This document shows, piece by piece, positions 1 to 8,519 of a stretch of DNA of 64,000 bases; position 1 is the stretch's first letter; every line of letters begins with the position of its first letter. A model generated the notes under the pieces. That model was given only the letters and a program-made list of their open reading frames with translations, did not search any database and was not told the DNA's origin. Source of the stretch: Planctomycetes bacterium GWF2_41_51. Its GTDB lineage: Bacteria; Planctomycetota; Phycisphaerae; Sedimentisphaerales; UBA12454. The position numbers and the translations under genes are program-made. The stretch lies in assembly GCA_001825665.1 (NCBI GenBank), contig MHXZ01000053.1:1-64000 (forward strand). The letters are read 5' to 3'.

Positions 1-84
1 GCACGAACTGCTGCCCGATGAGTGGGCCAAACAGCGAGCCGCGGAAAAATAACAATTCACCATCGCCACAAAAATTCCAAAAAC

Positions 85-1434
85 TCACCGGACGCTTACG
101 ATTAAACGAGACTTTCCAATCCCCGGCATACCCTGAATTCGAATTAATCTTGGATCGCCTTTTTGTACTTTTTCCCATGCCTTTTGAATTGTTTTCAATT
201 CTTTTTCACGTCCAACCAATGGGAATTTTTCCGCGTACTTGTGGTCAAATATAGTAAGTATATGTTTGTCGCTGATTACCTGGTATGCCGTAATTTTGGA
301 ATTGGAATTTAAGTGGTCGATTTCTCTACAGTCAAAGAAATTTCTCACAATAGAGTAAGTGTGATCGCTTATCACTACTTTATAACTGCAGTTTAAAGCT
401 TCAAGTTTCTCAATTGTGTGCAGCGCTCTGGTGCTGTGGATATTGTTTTTTGCCTGATCTATGCTGAAATTTTGCACCACTGTTTCAAAGGAATGTACAA
501 TAAGATAAATCTCCGGCGGCAATTGCTTATTGGATTGTTGATGCTGCCTGATTCGTTCAAAACTTTGTAGTATTTGTAAAGCGCTTTTGACAGCAGTTCT
601 GGCGTGTGAATCTATCACGTGCGGATAGCCAAAATGTGCTCTTAATGTGTCATCGTGTTCCGGCTCTATTATACCCTGGTTGTGTTTAATCGCACGTTGA
701 TATGCTTTTTTATAAGGTGTGAGCATTCGACGCGATAACTCATCGTCTGGAGTCTGTGCTAGCTTGAAAATACATTCAAGACGAGTTAATTCCCAAAGCT
801 CTTCTTTAAGCAGAGGCGGCAACGAATTCGTTTCATTTAAAATTTTTTTAGAGGGTATCCTTGATATTTTTTCATATCCAGTGTCTGACTTTTTTATAAC
901 TGAATTTGGTTCAGTCAGAACGGAAATTCTTTTGTGGTGCTCATGTGAAGATACCTTTTGTGATTTTATTTTTGTTTGAACTGCGTTCATCCAGAGATCA
1001 TCTTTGATCTGCGGATTTTGGCAGGATATTTCTTGTGCTAAATTATAGATATCTCTTCGATATTTGGTAAAGATAAGTTTGATAGAAAAACTATTTTGGT
1101 CTTTTTCTAAAAAAGATAAACTTACCGGAGGACGCCAACCAATTCTGCAACATGTCGGCAATAACCAATTAGTATTAATATGAGAACTATCTTTTTCAAT
1201 TGTGCCTGGTGCTCGGTCTTTATATTCGAGCTTCATTTTGTCACAATATTTCTGTAATTGTTCACGCGAGATCTCAGCGTGTCCATTAACGGCACTGTAT
1301 ATGTCTAATGCTATAAGTAAATGAAAATGAAAAGAGTCTTTCTCTTCTTCTGGAAGATTCTTTGTTAACCATTGCACAAGCTCATGGCATTTTGATTTAT
1401 CTACTATTTGCGGAAGAACTTTATCTACTGTCAC
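85..1434 (-). CDS. degenerate class III nucleotide cyclase domain followed by the start of a P-loop ATPase; C-terminus cut short
   Basis: The last ~200 residues resemble the cyclase-plus-AAA regulators of bacteria. A stretch ending in RAHFGYP, followed by a helix with SHARTAVKSALQIL, matches the second half of a class III adenylate/guanylate cyclase domain. It is followed by PLVGREKEL and the Walker A motif GMPGIGKSR. The first cyclase metal aspartate (usually in FCDLVGST-like text) is not visible; the aligned part reads ELTRLECIFKLA, so catalysis is doubtful. The N-terminal ~200 residues match nothing I recognise. The frame stops 11 residues after the Walker A lysine, far too early for an ATPase. 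Another frame stays open to the window edge and could be the continuation after a frameshift. The gene is divergent from the conjugation operon and may be its sensor. That role is inference. Confidence 0.55.
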   Translation of the reverse strand: MTVDKVLPQIVDKSKCHELVQWLTKNLPEEEKDSFHFHLLIALDIYSAVNGHAEISREQLQKYCDKMKLEYKDRAPGTIEKDSSHINTNWLLPTCCRIGWRPPVSLSFLEKDQNSFSIKLIFTKYRRDIYNLAQEISCQNPQIKDDLWMNAVQTKIKSQKVSSHEHHKRISVLTEPNSVIKKSDTGYEKISRIPSKKILNETNSLPPLLKEELWELTRLECIFKLAQTPDDELSRRMLTPYKKAYQRAIKHNQGIIEPEHDDTLRAHFGYPHVIDSHARTAVKSALQILQSFERIRQHQQSNKQLPPEIYLIVHSFETVVQNFSIDQAKNNIHSTRALHTIEKLEALNCSYKVVISDHTYSIVRNFFDCREIDHLNSNSKITAYQVISDKHILTIFDHKYAEKFPLVGREKELKTIQKAWEKVQKGDPRLIRIQGMPGIGKSRLIVSVR

Positions 1435-1514
1435 TTTCCAGACTCCTTTAAGTTTGTGTTATATTATGAATGATTATTTACTTGTTTTCAAGCTTTTTTT
1501 AATGTTTCAGAGCA

Positions 1515-1565
1515 GTAATTACCGGTTTTTTGGTAATTACTAACTCCTTGCAAATTAAGGAGTTA
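1515..1565. promoter_or_regulatory. nested inverted repeats in the divergent promoter region, likely operator
   Basis: Two adjacent perfect inverted repeats are visible. GTAATTACC (1515-1523) pairs with GGTAATTAC (1532-1540), and TAACTCCTT (1541-1549) pairs with AAGGAGTTA (1557-1565). They sit just upstream of a good -35/-10 pair and between two divergent genes, the usual place for a repressor or activator site. The right half of each repeat is also followed by another partial copy (GGTAATT at 1567). No cognate regulator is proven. Confidence 0.5.
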
Positions 1566-1579
1566 TGGTAATTTCTCTC

Positions 1580-1608
1580 TTGCAATTGGTTTTAAATTTA
1601 ATTAAAAT
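1580..1608 (+). promoter_or_regulatory. predicted sigma-70-type promoter of the conjugation operon
   Basis: TTGCAA (1580-1585) and TAAAAT (1603-1608) are separated by 17 bases, ideal spacing for a housekeeping promoter. The start of transcription would fall near 1615, giving a leader of about 45 bases before the first gene. No other equally good pair is seen before 19,440, which fits one long transcript. Confidence 0.5.
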
Positions 1609-1658
1609 GTGTCGTGTAATCGACAAAACGATTCTTTAATAGAAAAGGAATGGAAAGA

Positions 1659-2750
1659 ATGAAGAATTTAGAAAAAACAAATCAGTCTGAGCCGCCCAGA
1701 TACATATCATTTTATAGGCAGGATTTGCAGTTTATCGCAGCCAAAACTAATACTTTTAATGATTATGAACATGGTTTTTCACTCTTTGGATTCAGTACCT
1801 ATGGCGGCAACATGGTTTGTATGCTTGCAGTAAGCGGTGCTCCAAACGCGATACGCAGTTCTGTACATTTCCAGGACGATCCTGAGTTTATCATGAAAGT
1901 CAGCCGATATCTTTTCGACAACTATGGAATCCAATATATTGGCAACGCGCATTCACATCATGATCTTAATATCCTGCATCCCAGTGGAGACGACAGGCTT
2001 CAGATTCATAATGTTGCGGTTAAGAACCATATAAAATCTTTAGCCCAGATTATATTGACTTATGAGTATTATCTTAACAACCCCAATTGCCAGAAGCCGA
2101 TGAAAAATGGAAAGCAACTTCACATTGGTGAAAACAGTACAATAATGAAAAAAATAATCCCATTTTATTCTCATAAAAAAAAAGTTCGCCATATCCGTTT
2201 TAATTCCTATATTTACCCGGATGCTCAAATAGAAAATTATCAGCCGGCAAAAATAAAACTGCTTGAAGGAGTAAATCCAATACGTCAACAATTGCGCGGT
2301 ACCGAACTTGGGGAATTTATCGATGTTTGTGAAAAGGATAACCTTCCTTTTGAGAGGGTATTGATTGATAAATATATTGCAGAGTCGAATGAGAATGTTT
2401 CTGAACTGCCGGAAGTTCTTTCGGACAAGTTATTGACTTTGCCGGAAGAAGTCCTGGAAAAGTCACAAATAGAATCAATTGGGTCTCATCTGAAAATTTC
2501 ATTTGTTTTCGATAGATATACGTTTTCAGCGATGTATGGTACTTCCAATGATTGTCCCTTCGAGAAAATCGAAGTAATTTCTGATAACCAGGCAATAGAT
2601 CTAACAAAATATGTCAGGAAGTTAATCAACTCTGACAATTTATTAGATGTCTGTAGGGCTACGTTGAAAGTTATGCAGCAAAAATTTGGTGTTTATTGTC
2701 GTAATGATTTTGAAATGCTAAATAATAGCAAAATTTTAGGAGATTTATAA
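1659..2750 (+). CDS. JAMM/MPN (JAB) domain metalloprotease, probable deubiquitinase-like enzyme
   Basis: This is probably a zinc isopeptidase that trims or removes a ubiquitin-like modifier. The N-terminal ~120 residues carry the JAMM signature: Glu37 in YEHGFSLFG, then HSHHDLNILHPSGDD at 98-112, giving His98, His100, Ser109 and Asp112 as metal and catalytic residues. The gap between the second His and the Ser is eight residues, where Rpn11-type proteins have seven, so the loop is one residue longer. The ~240-residue C-terminal part is unassigned. I chose ATG 1659 over the track start at 1650 because AAAAGGA lies about nine bases upstream of it but abuts 1650. The stop overlaps the E2 start (TAATG), implying translational coupling. 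Confidence 0.8.
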   Translation: MKNLEKTNQSEPPRYISFYRQDLQFIAAKTNTFNDYEHGFSLFGFSTYGGNMVCMLAVSGAPNAIRSSVHFQDDPEFIMKVSRYLFDNYGIQYIGNAHSHHDLNILHPSGDDRLQIHNVAVKNHIKSLAQIILTYEYYLNNPNCQKPMKNGKQLHIGENSTIMKKIIPFYSHKKKVRHIRFNSYIYPDAQIENYQPAKIKLLEGVNPIRQQLRGTELGEFIDVCEKDNLPFERVLIDKYIAESNENVSELPEVLSDKLLTLPEEVLEKSQIESIGSHLKISFVFDRYTFSAMYGTSNDCPFEKIEVISDNQAIDLTKYVRKLINSDNLLDVCRATLKVMQQKFGVYCRNDFEMLNNSKILGDL

Positions 2751-3190
2751 TGTCACTGGCAAATTCATTAAGATTAAGGCTGGATTTGGAAATAAATCTT
2801 ATCAAAGAACAGTTTGGCTCAGATTTTGAATTAATTTTTGACCAATATTCCGACCCTTATTTTACGGGGTGGGTGACCACCAGTTACGGCGGAAATCAAT
2901 ATAAATTAACTTTGAATCTTGACCAGTCCTATCCTGACACTAAGCCGGAACTTTATATTACTCATCCGAAATTGTTGCGCAAATATGATGGTGGTTATAT
3001 AAATGATGAAGGAACATCTCATGCGTTCCATACATGGGAAAATAGTTCGGATGGATGTATTCAGATATGTCACACAGATAACTGGGATGCCTCAGCAACC
3101 TGTTTAGGAGTTCTTTTAAGAGGTTTAATGTGGCTTGAGTTTTATGATGCATATCGTCGTAACGGTGGTGACATAGACCAATACTGTTAG
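2750..3190 (+). CDS. E2-like (UBC fold) ubiquitin-conjugating protein
   Basis: This is a 146-residue protein of normal E2 length. It has the UBC pattern: a beta-meander, then YPDTKPELYITHP (residues 61-73) matching the YPxxxP core, then histidines 91 and 94, and SSDGCIQICHTDNW. Cys107 in QICHTDNW is the best candidate for the thioester cysteine; Cys103 is nearby. Trp112 sits where E2s have the W after the active site. The C-terminal helices follow. The protein probably carries the modifier as a thioester after transfer from the E1-like protein encoded two genes on. AGGAG precedes the start, which overlaps the JAMM gene stop by one base. Confidence 0.85.
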   Translation: MSLANSLRLRLDLEINLIKEQFGSDFELIFDQYSDPYFTGWVTTSYGGNQYKLTLNLDQSYPDTKPELYITHPKLLRKYDGGYINDEGTSHAFHTWENSSDGCIQICHTDNWDASATCLGVLLRGLMWLEFYDAYRRNGGDIDQYC

Positions 3191-3220
3191 TGATTATTAA
3201 ACATAAGGAGGTGATTTATT

Positions 3221-3232
3221 ATGGGTGCATGA
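3221..3232 (+). other. three-codon start-stop ORF (Met-Gly-Ala-stop) behind an ideal ribosome binding site
   Basis: AAGGAGGT (3205-3212) lies eight bases before ATG 3221, the best Shine-Dalgarno sequence in the operon, yet the frame reads only ATG GGT GCA TGA. A GTG at 3225 in the next frame gives 16 codons. Either this is the remnant of a lost gene or a leader that tunes translation of the small protein starting at 3286. Confidence 0.35.
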
Positions 3233-3285
3233 AGAAAAACGTCGGTTGAAGAATGAAAATGCAACATTTTTTTAGGAGATTTGAA

Positions 3286-3474
3286 ATGTCTGAACCTGAA
3301 TTAGTAAAAAACATAATAGATAATTCCGCCAAAGGATACAGTCTCAACAATAAATTGTATTTTGACAAGCACAGTAAGAGAATCCGCCCAACAGGTTATG
3401 GCCATAATCCTGATTCTGGTCTGTCCATGAGTGCTGAAGACACCAAATTTTCGGCAACAGGAGGAATCCGATGA
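3286..3474 (+). CDS. 62-residue peptide ending in Gly-Gly-Ile-Arg, candidate protein modifier
   Basis: I do not recognise a family. The ATG at 3286 follows TTAGGAGAT and the stop overlaps the E1 start by four bases (ATGA). The track start at 3253 has no ribosome site. The product is polar, with no hydrophobic core evident (for example SAEDTKFSATGGIR at the end). It does not read like a beta-grasp ubiquitin fold. A di-glycine two residues from the C-terminus, wedged between E2 and E1 genes and beside a JAMM protease, suggests a precursor whose Ile-Arg tail is removed to expose Gly-Gly. Small size and likely disorder recall Pup-type modifiers, but that is analogy only. Confidence 0.6.
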   Translation: MSEPELVKNIIDNSAKGYSLNNKLYFDKHSKRIRPTGYGHNPDSGLSMSAEDTKFSATGGIR

Positions 3475-4724
3475 TAATCCTGGATTACGACAAGGTTGCG
3501 CACTGTCTTAAAACATCCGCATATGTGACAACTCCATTTTATAGTCTTGACAATGGTGATGTCTATTCGATGATTATAGCTGGTTCCGCCGGGGTGCCTT
3601 TTTTACAAGGCGCCCTGGCTTTTTGCGATGATATTCAAAAATATGAATGTCATAAAATGCCAATGGCTGATGAGAGAATACATATAATATTTAATCACGA
3701 TGTTATTGAATCGGATAAAAATAATTTTGAGACAATATCTGATTTATGCCGCGGATGGGTGCTTAAAAATGGCAAATGGATTTTAGATGATGTCAAATGC
3801 ATCTCTGTACAGCGGCAGTTATTGTCCCGTTTCGGCGGCATAATCGAAACAGATATTATTGCCGGCAAAAAAGTATTAATTATGGGAGTAGGTTCATTTG
3901 GTTCTGATATCGCATTAGGATTGGTTAAAAGCGGAGTAACTTATTTTATATTGATTGATGATGACCGTTTTGACATACCAAATATAATGCGACATATATG
4001 CGGATTGAGTCAGGTTGGCCGGTATAAAACCAAGGCAATAGCTGATATTATTCTTGATAAAAATTCATCAGCCACAGTTACCACATTTGAAAAAAGGGTT
4101 AATCGTCAAAATAGTGAATTGCTGCGGGATTTAATTCGGTCGGCGGATATAGTTGTTTGCGCAATAGATGACCGTGACGGCAAGGTCCTGACCAACAGAC
4201 TTTGTGTAGAAGAAAATAAAACATGTATTTTCACCGGGGCTTTCAGGCGTGCTTATGGTGGTCAGATTTTGAGGGTGCATCCTCATCAGTCATTGTGTTA
4301 TCAGTGCTTTTTAAAATCTCTTCCGGAGCAGGCCGCAAATCAGGAAATTTCAAACGATCGTCAGGCAAAAGCCATTTCTTATTCAGACAGGCCTGTTCCT
4401 GTAGAACCTGGCCTTGCCAACGATATAACACCAATAACCCAGATGGTTTGCAAGCTTGTAATTCAGGAATTGCTTAAGGATAAAAACACTACATTGCGTT
4501 CACTGGATGAAGATTTGGCTGCGCCTTTATATCTTTGGTTTAACCGCAGAGAAACCGGTAGCGACCAGGAAAACTGGGAGCCTCTGGAGTTTAATTGTGA
4601 TGGCATGCATATTTTGCGCTGGTATGGTGTTGCCATAGACGCTGATCCCGCATGTCCGGTATGTGGTGACTTTTTAAAAGAGTTAGCCAGGCAACAAGGC
4701 CATAAAACATCAAACAAGGAATAA
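3471..4724 (+). CDS. E1-like (ThiF/MoeB family) adenylating enzyme with zinc-binding cysteines
   Basis: It probably adenylates the C-terminus of the modifier and passes it to the E2. The Rossmann nucleotide loop is GVGSFGSD (139-146). It is followed by DDDRFDIPNIMRH (163-175), which holds the ATP-contacting Asp and Arg of this superfamily, and VGRYKTKA with the conserved Lys. Two cysteine pairs, CYQC (276-279) and CPVC (395-398), would bind structural zinc as in MoeB. PGLANDITPI (313-322) matches the later helix of ThiF-type enzymes. The first ~125 residues form an extra domain without a match I can name. I cannot assign the thioester cysteine with certainty. It is four-base coupled to the preceding peptide gene. 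Confidence 0.85.
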   Translation: MIILDYDKVAHCLKTSAYVTTPFYSLDNGDVYSMIIAGSAGVPFLQGALAFCDDIQKYECHKMPMADERIHIIFNHDVIESDKNNFETISDLCRGWVLKNGKWILDDVKCISVQRQLLSRFGGIIETDIIAGKKVLIMGVGSFGSDIALGLVKSGVTYFILIDDDRFDIPNIMRHICGLSQVGRYKTKAIADIILDKNSSATVTTFEKRVNRQNSELLRDLIRSADIVVCAIDDRDGKVLTNRLCVEENKTCIFTGAFRRAYGGQILRVHPHQSLCYQCFLKSLPEQAANQEISNDRQAKAISYSDRPVPVEPGLANDITPITQMVCKLVIQELLKDKNTTLRSLDEDLAAPLYLWFNRRETGSDQENWEPLEFNCDGMHILRWYGVAIDADPACPVCGDFLKELARQQGHKTSNKE

Positions 4725-4729
4725 GAAGC

Positions 4730-7444
4730 ATGGATTCAAAAAAATTCCACAAGTATTATGCTATCACTGAAATTCCTGATCCTTCTGATGCCAGGTATCA
4801 GGCAAGCGCGGAAGGAAATGTCCATGGCAAAATTCAGTTGGGATTTGAACAAATATACCGAACCATGGTCAATATGCCTGCGGACAGTGTATGGTTAAGA
4901 ATTATTTATCTTTACAGGCCAGTGGCAGAAGTGGGACATAAGCAAAATCGACTTTCTATTTTTATAGAGCTTTCATCTTCTGATAAATTGATTTTAAAGA
5001 ATCTTGATTGTATGTTATGTGGAGGAGTTCTAAGTCGTTTTTACGACTTAAAAGCATTTGATGTTATAAAATACGATGAGACAAAATATCCCAGTGTGTG
5101 TTATATAAAAAGACAGACCAATCTGATTGAGCCATTATATACTAATGAACTTAATCCCAGCATTCCAAAACGGTATTTTACCATATCACCTTTTGAGGCT
5201 TGTGCTGACAACAACTATCTACTTTTGGACCAAAATCTTGATAAAATTGCGGAACCGGTATTAATTTCATTGAATGCCAGTCCTGCCGATATTACAAAAT
5301 ATTTAAAGGCTCACACTGCCTACCTTGCTCAGTTATGTTTGATTAATCGTGCGTGGAGAGATGATGATGAATATGGCTTCGAATATGATGGGCATGCAAA
5401 TTGTGGTACATCAACTAAATTGGAGGCTTTGAGCTTAAGGGATCCTCTGGCGGATGATATTATTCGCCTGCAGCGAAGATTTCATGAAACCCTGCTTGAA
5501 CCTCATCTTGGATTTGAGTTTAAGGTTATGGCCGCGAATCTTTCCACCAGCCAGATGATCGCATCGACTATCTGCAATTGTGCATTTTCTGATGGTAAAT
5601 ACAGAATATATATACCTGAGAAGATTGAAGCGATGGTGCATGAGAATTTTGATATTCTTATTGAAATGGAGCAATATGCCACAGTTGAGGAATTAGCCGG
5701 TATTATGAAACTGCCAATAGCATCTGTTAATTCCCCTTTATGCATAAGGAAAAACAATGACCCCAGGCCTTTGGATGGCAATAACATAATTACCTTTGGC
5801 CATGATATCCAGGGATTTAAATATGAAGATGGGATAGTAAGGGGAATAATAAAGGATTTATTATGCAAACACCTGGCGGTGTTTGGGATGTCAGGAGGGG
5901 GGAAAACGACTTTTATGTTTAAACTCCTAATTCAATTATGGGTTCTTGGAATTCCTTTCATTTTGATTGAATGTGCAAAAAAAGAATATCGTCAATTAAA
6001 AATGTTGCAGGATCATAATGATCCGAGGGTTTGCGGGTTAGCAAGGTCGCTTCAAATATATACTCCCGGATATGACAGGGTAAGTCCTTTTCGTTTTAAT
6101 CCTCTTGACTATCCAGATGGTGTTTATCAGCTTGCCCATATCGAAAGCATCAAGTCTTGCATAGAATCATCCATACCGGTTTCCTGCGGATCTCTGCCTT
6201 CTCTTATATTCGAAGGCTTTGAGGAAGTTTATGAACGATATCAAAGTAAAGAAATCAGGCCGGTTATGGCAGATTTGATATCTCAAATTGAAAGGGTGTT
6301 TGCAACAAAAAATTATTCTTCTGATGTAAAAGCGAATATGCAAACGGTTATAGAGGTGAGGCTGAATTCTCTGGCCCGGAGCATGATAGGAAAAATATTC
6401 CAGTGCAGTGAAGGTATCGATATTGGTCAATTGGTGAAAGTTCCTTCCATTTGTGAGATTGATATATTGCAGAAAGAACATAAATGTATCAGCACTTTGT
6501 TTTTATTGAATGCGATACGTGAGTATTTTTCAATAATTCAGTCCTCAAAAAAAGATGGATTGCAGTATGTGATCATCATCGAGGAGGCTCATAATATCCT
6601 TGGCAGATCTGCGCAAAGTGTTGTTTCAGAAGATATGACAGACCCTCAGATAGGTGCAGCGGAACTGGTGTCCAATTTGTTGCTTGAATTTAGAAATCTC
6701 AAATGCGGGATTGTAATATGCAATCAGCATCCTTCAAATATTCATGAGGCGGCATCCAAAAGCGTGGGTTCCAAAATAACCTTCAGACAGACCCACTCTG
6801 ATGATCTGGACGAACTAAAAAAAGGAATGTTAATGGGCGATATAGAATCGAAGGACACAGCAAGACTAAAACCTGGGGAGGCGTATCTCTTTACTGAAGG
6901 TTATTATGGTCCTCGAAAGATTCAAACGGATAACCTTCATGATTGGTTGTACCTGAAAAATCCGCCATCAGATGATCAGTTAAGGGTTGTTCTGGAGAAA
7001 GAAAGCTGGTTCAAAATTGCCAGGGAAAAAAGAATAAGCGCGGAACTGATTCAATTGAGTGCAGCACTTGATGAATTTGAGAGTTACCGCAAAGCGGCCA
7101 TGAAGCGATTTGATGAAATTACCAGAAAGTTTATTTCAGTGCTTGATGAAAAAAACGGCATCCTGCGACAGAATCATTTATCGGAAATTTTCCAGCGGTT
7201 TAGAGGCTTGAGAAATGAAATCATCAGGAAGTTTCGTGACTTTAAAAAGGGTCCTTGGAAAACGTATTGTTATCTGGAGAAAGAATATTTGCATGAGAGT
7301 GCGGATATAGCAGCTTTTGGTTCTAAAATCTTCAATTTATATAATAACCGGACAGAGCCTAATACACGTTCATTACTACTATGTATTGAAAAGAATCTTC
7401 AAAAATTGTCATTAATTTATCATAAGGAGATATCACATGGCTAG
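4730..7444 (+). CDS. HerA/FtsK-superfamily ATPase (DUF87-like)
   Basis: This is a 904-residue P-loop ATPase. Walker A FGMSGGGKTT is at about 385-394, Walker B with glutamates VIIIEEAHNIL is at about 615, and ICNQHPS near 665 fits the HerA/FtsK sensor strand. The N-terminal ~350 residues are unassigned; the last ~200 are helical and charged. HerA/FtsK-type ATPases have been reported next to bacterial E1-E2-JAB genes, so the association is not random. It could be a DNA pump or translocase or a remodelling engine that recognises modified targets. It starts five bases after the E1 gene and overlaps the next gene by eight bases. Confidence 0.75.
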   Translation: MDSKKFHKYYAITEIPDPSDARYQASAEGNVHGKIQLGFEQIYRTMVNMPADSVWLRIIYLYRPVAEVGHKQNRLSIFIELSSSDKLILKNLDCMLCGGVLSRFYDLKAFDVIKYDETKYPSVCYIKRQTNLIEPLYTNELNPSIPKRYFTISPFEACADNNYLLLDQNLDKIAEPVLISLNASPADITKYLKAHTAYLAQLCLINRAWRDDDEYGFEYDGHANCGTSTKLEALSLRDPLADDIIRLQRRFHETLLEPHLGFEFKVMAANLSTSQMIASTICNCAFSDGKYRIYIPEKIEAMVHENFDILIEMEQYATVEELAGIMKLPIASVNSPLCIRKNNDPRPLDGNNIITFGHDIQGFKYEDGIVRGIIKDLLCKHLAVFGMSGGGKTTFMFKLLIQLWVLGIPFILIECAKKEYRQLKMLQDHNDPRVCGLARSLQIYTPGYDRVSPFRFNPLDYPDGVYQLAHIESIKSCIESSIPVSCGSLPSLIFEGFEEVYERYQSKEIRPVMADLISQIERVFATKNYSSDVKANMQTVIEVRLNSLARSMIGKIFQCSEGIDIGQLVKVPSICEIDILQKEHKCISTLFLLNAIREYFSIIQSSKKDGLQYVIIIEEAHNILGRSAQSVVSEDMTDPQIGAAELVSNLLLEFRNLKCGIVICNQHPSNIHEAASKSVGSKITFRQTHSDDLDELKKGMLMGDIESKDTARLKPGEAYLFTEGYYGPRKIQTDNLHDWLYLKNPPSDDQLRVVLEKESWFKIAREKRISAELIQLSAALDEFESYRKAAMKRFDEITRKFISVLDEKNGILRQNHLSEIFQRFRGLRNEIIRKFRDFKKGPWKTYCYLEKEYLHESADIAAFGSKIFNLYNNRTEPNTRSLLLCIEKNLQKLSLIYHKEISHG

Positions 7445-7955
7445 AAGAAAGAATTTATCTACGCGCGGTGAGATTCAGGATAACATCGCCAAACAGCATG
7501 ATGAAATGGATGAAAGTCTGGATGACCTTGGCATCAAGGCTGAAGATACAGAAACTGTAAGGGAGACCCTGGATAGTCTTGATATGGAAGGCTTTACCGC
7601 CGAAGGCAGTGTAGAAGTGGAAGATTCCATTGAAAAAGCGGAAGATGTCACGGTGGAACTATTTGATCGGGAGGATGGCAACCTCGAACAAATTATCGAA
7701 AAAGCCGAGGATTATACCGAAAAACTCGGAGAAAATCAGGAATCTGTTCAGAAGGATTTGAGCAAGGTATCAGATGCAAGCGCAGAAATTGAAACAAAAG
7801 AAACTGTAAATGAATTGGCCCATACCAAGGCCTCCGCGATAGAGGATATGGAATTCCTGGAGCAGCGGGAGAACGAGGCGAAAGAAGACCAGGATCAGAC
7901 AGAGCAGGCAAGGAAGGAACTCCAGCAGAGAATTAATTCCGGAAGGGGGAAATAA
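7437..7955 (+). CDS. acidic coiled-coil protein, unknown function
   Basis: This is a 172-residue, strongly acidic protein, almost entirely helical with heptad-like text (for example EIETKETVNELAHTKASA). There is no signal peptide, membrane segment or catalytic motif. The start ATG overlaps the ATPase stop by eight bases and is preceded by AAGGAGA. With the next gene it forms a pair of small helical proteins after the ATPase and could be a partner or scaffold for it. I do not recognise the family. Confidence 0.6.
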   Translation: MARRKNLSTRGEIQDNIAKQHDEMDESLDDLGIKAEDTETVRETLDSLDMEGFTAEGSVEVEDSIEKAEDVTVELFDREDGNLEQIIEKAEDYTEKLGENQESVQKDLSKVSDASAEIETKETVNELAHTKASAIEDMEFLEQRENEAKEDQDQTEQARKELQQRINSGRGK

Positions 7956-7958
7956 AAA

Positions 7959-8501
7959 ATGCGTTCAAGCCAGCAAGACCAAATTACAATACAGGATGTG
8001 GAATCCATTTTGCAGCATACCGAATCGTGCATCGGAAATCTTGACAGTGCGGCAGGCCAGTTGCCCAGGGTTGAGGAAGACGGAAGTTCAGAATGCCCTT
8101 TTGCCAAAGAGCTTTATGATAAAAAAGAAGAAGCTCAGAAAAAAGTCGAGGCATGTTTGAATAGGCTGCATGAATGCCACAAATGGTGCATGGAGCAGAT
8201 CAACAAATGCAAGAATAACCTGGTTATCGTATCTGCCAATGCCGACAGACTTAATGACGATTTGCCTTTACAGGATTTTACAGAAGCCGAAGTTAAGCTT
8301 TCGGCTATGTATAAAAAAGTGATTCGTCTCAATGAAAAAATTGAGAAGATGGTGAAAAAGTGTCAGAAGGCAATCCAACATGCATCACAGAAACAATTCC
8401 CTTCCGATGTGGAAGAAGACGATGAGACTTCCCAGGAGGAAAAACAGCAGCAGGAAATGGATGGATTTCTCCGCCAGATGCTTGGGAAAAATGATAAATA
8501 A
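7959..8501 (+). CDS. coiled-coil protein with a cysteine-containing helical core, unknown function
   Basis: It has 180 residues: a helical middle (KKEEAQKKVEACLNRLHECH) and an acidic, glutamine-rich tail (DVEEDDETSQEEKQQQ). Several cysteines (in ESCIGN, ECPFAK, EACLNRLHECHKWCM, INKCK) are spaced along the helices. They could bridge helices or bind metal, but no standard zinc motif is complete. GGAAGGGGG lies nine bases before the ATG. Three bases separate it from the previous gene, so it belongs to the same transcript. Confidence 0.6.
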   Translation: MRSSQQDQITIQDVESILQHTESCIGNLDSAAGQLPRVEEDGSSECPFAKELYDKKEEAQKKVEACLNRLHECHKWCMEQINKCKNNLVIVSANADRLNDDLPLQDFTEAEVKLSAMYKKVIRLNEKIEKMVKKCQKAIQHASQKQFPSDVEEDDETSQEEKQQQEMDGFLRQMLGKNDK

Positions 8502-8519
8502 TTGTTTTTTACTATTATT

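Noticed and set aside
3253-3285. Longer start for the GG peptide (MKMQHFFRRFE)
   Set aside because: No Shine-Dalgarno lies before 3253, and the TTAGGAGAT that serves ATG 3286 would fall inside the coding sequence.
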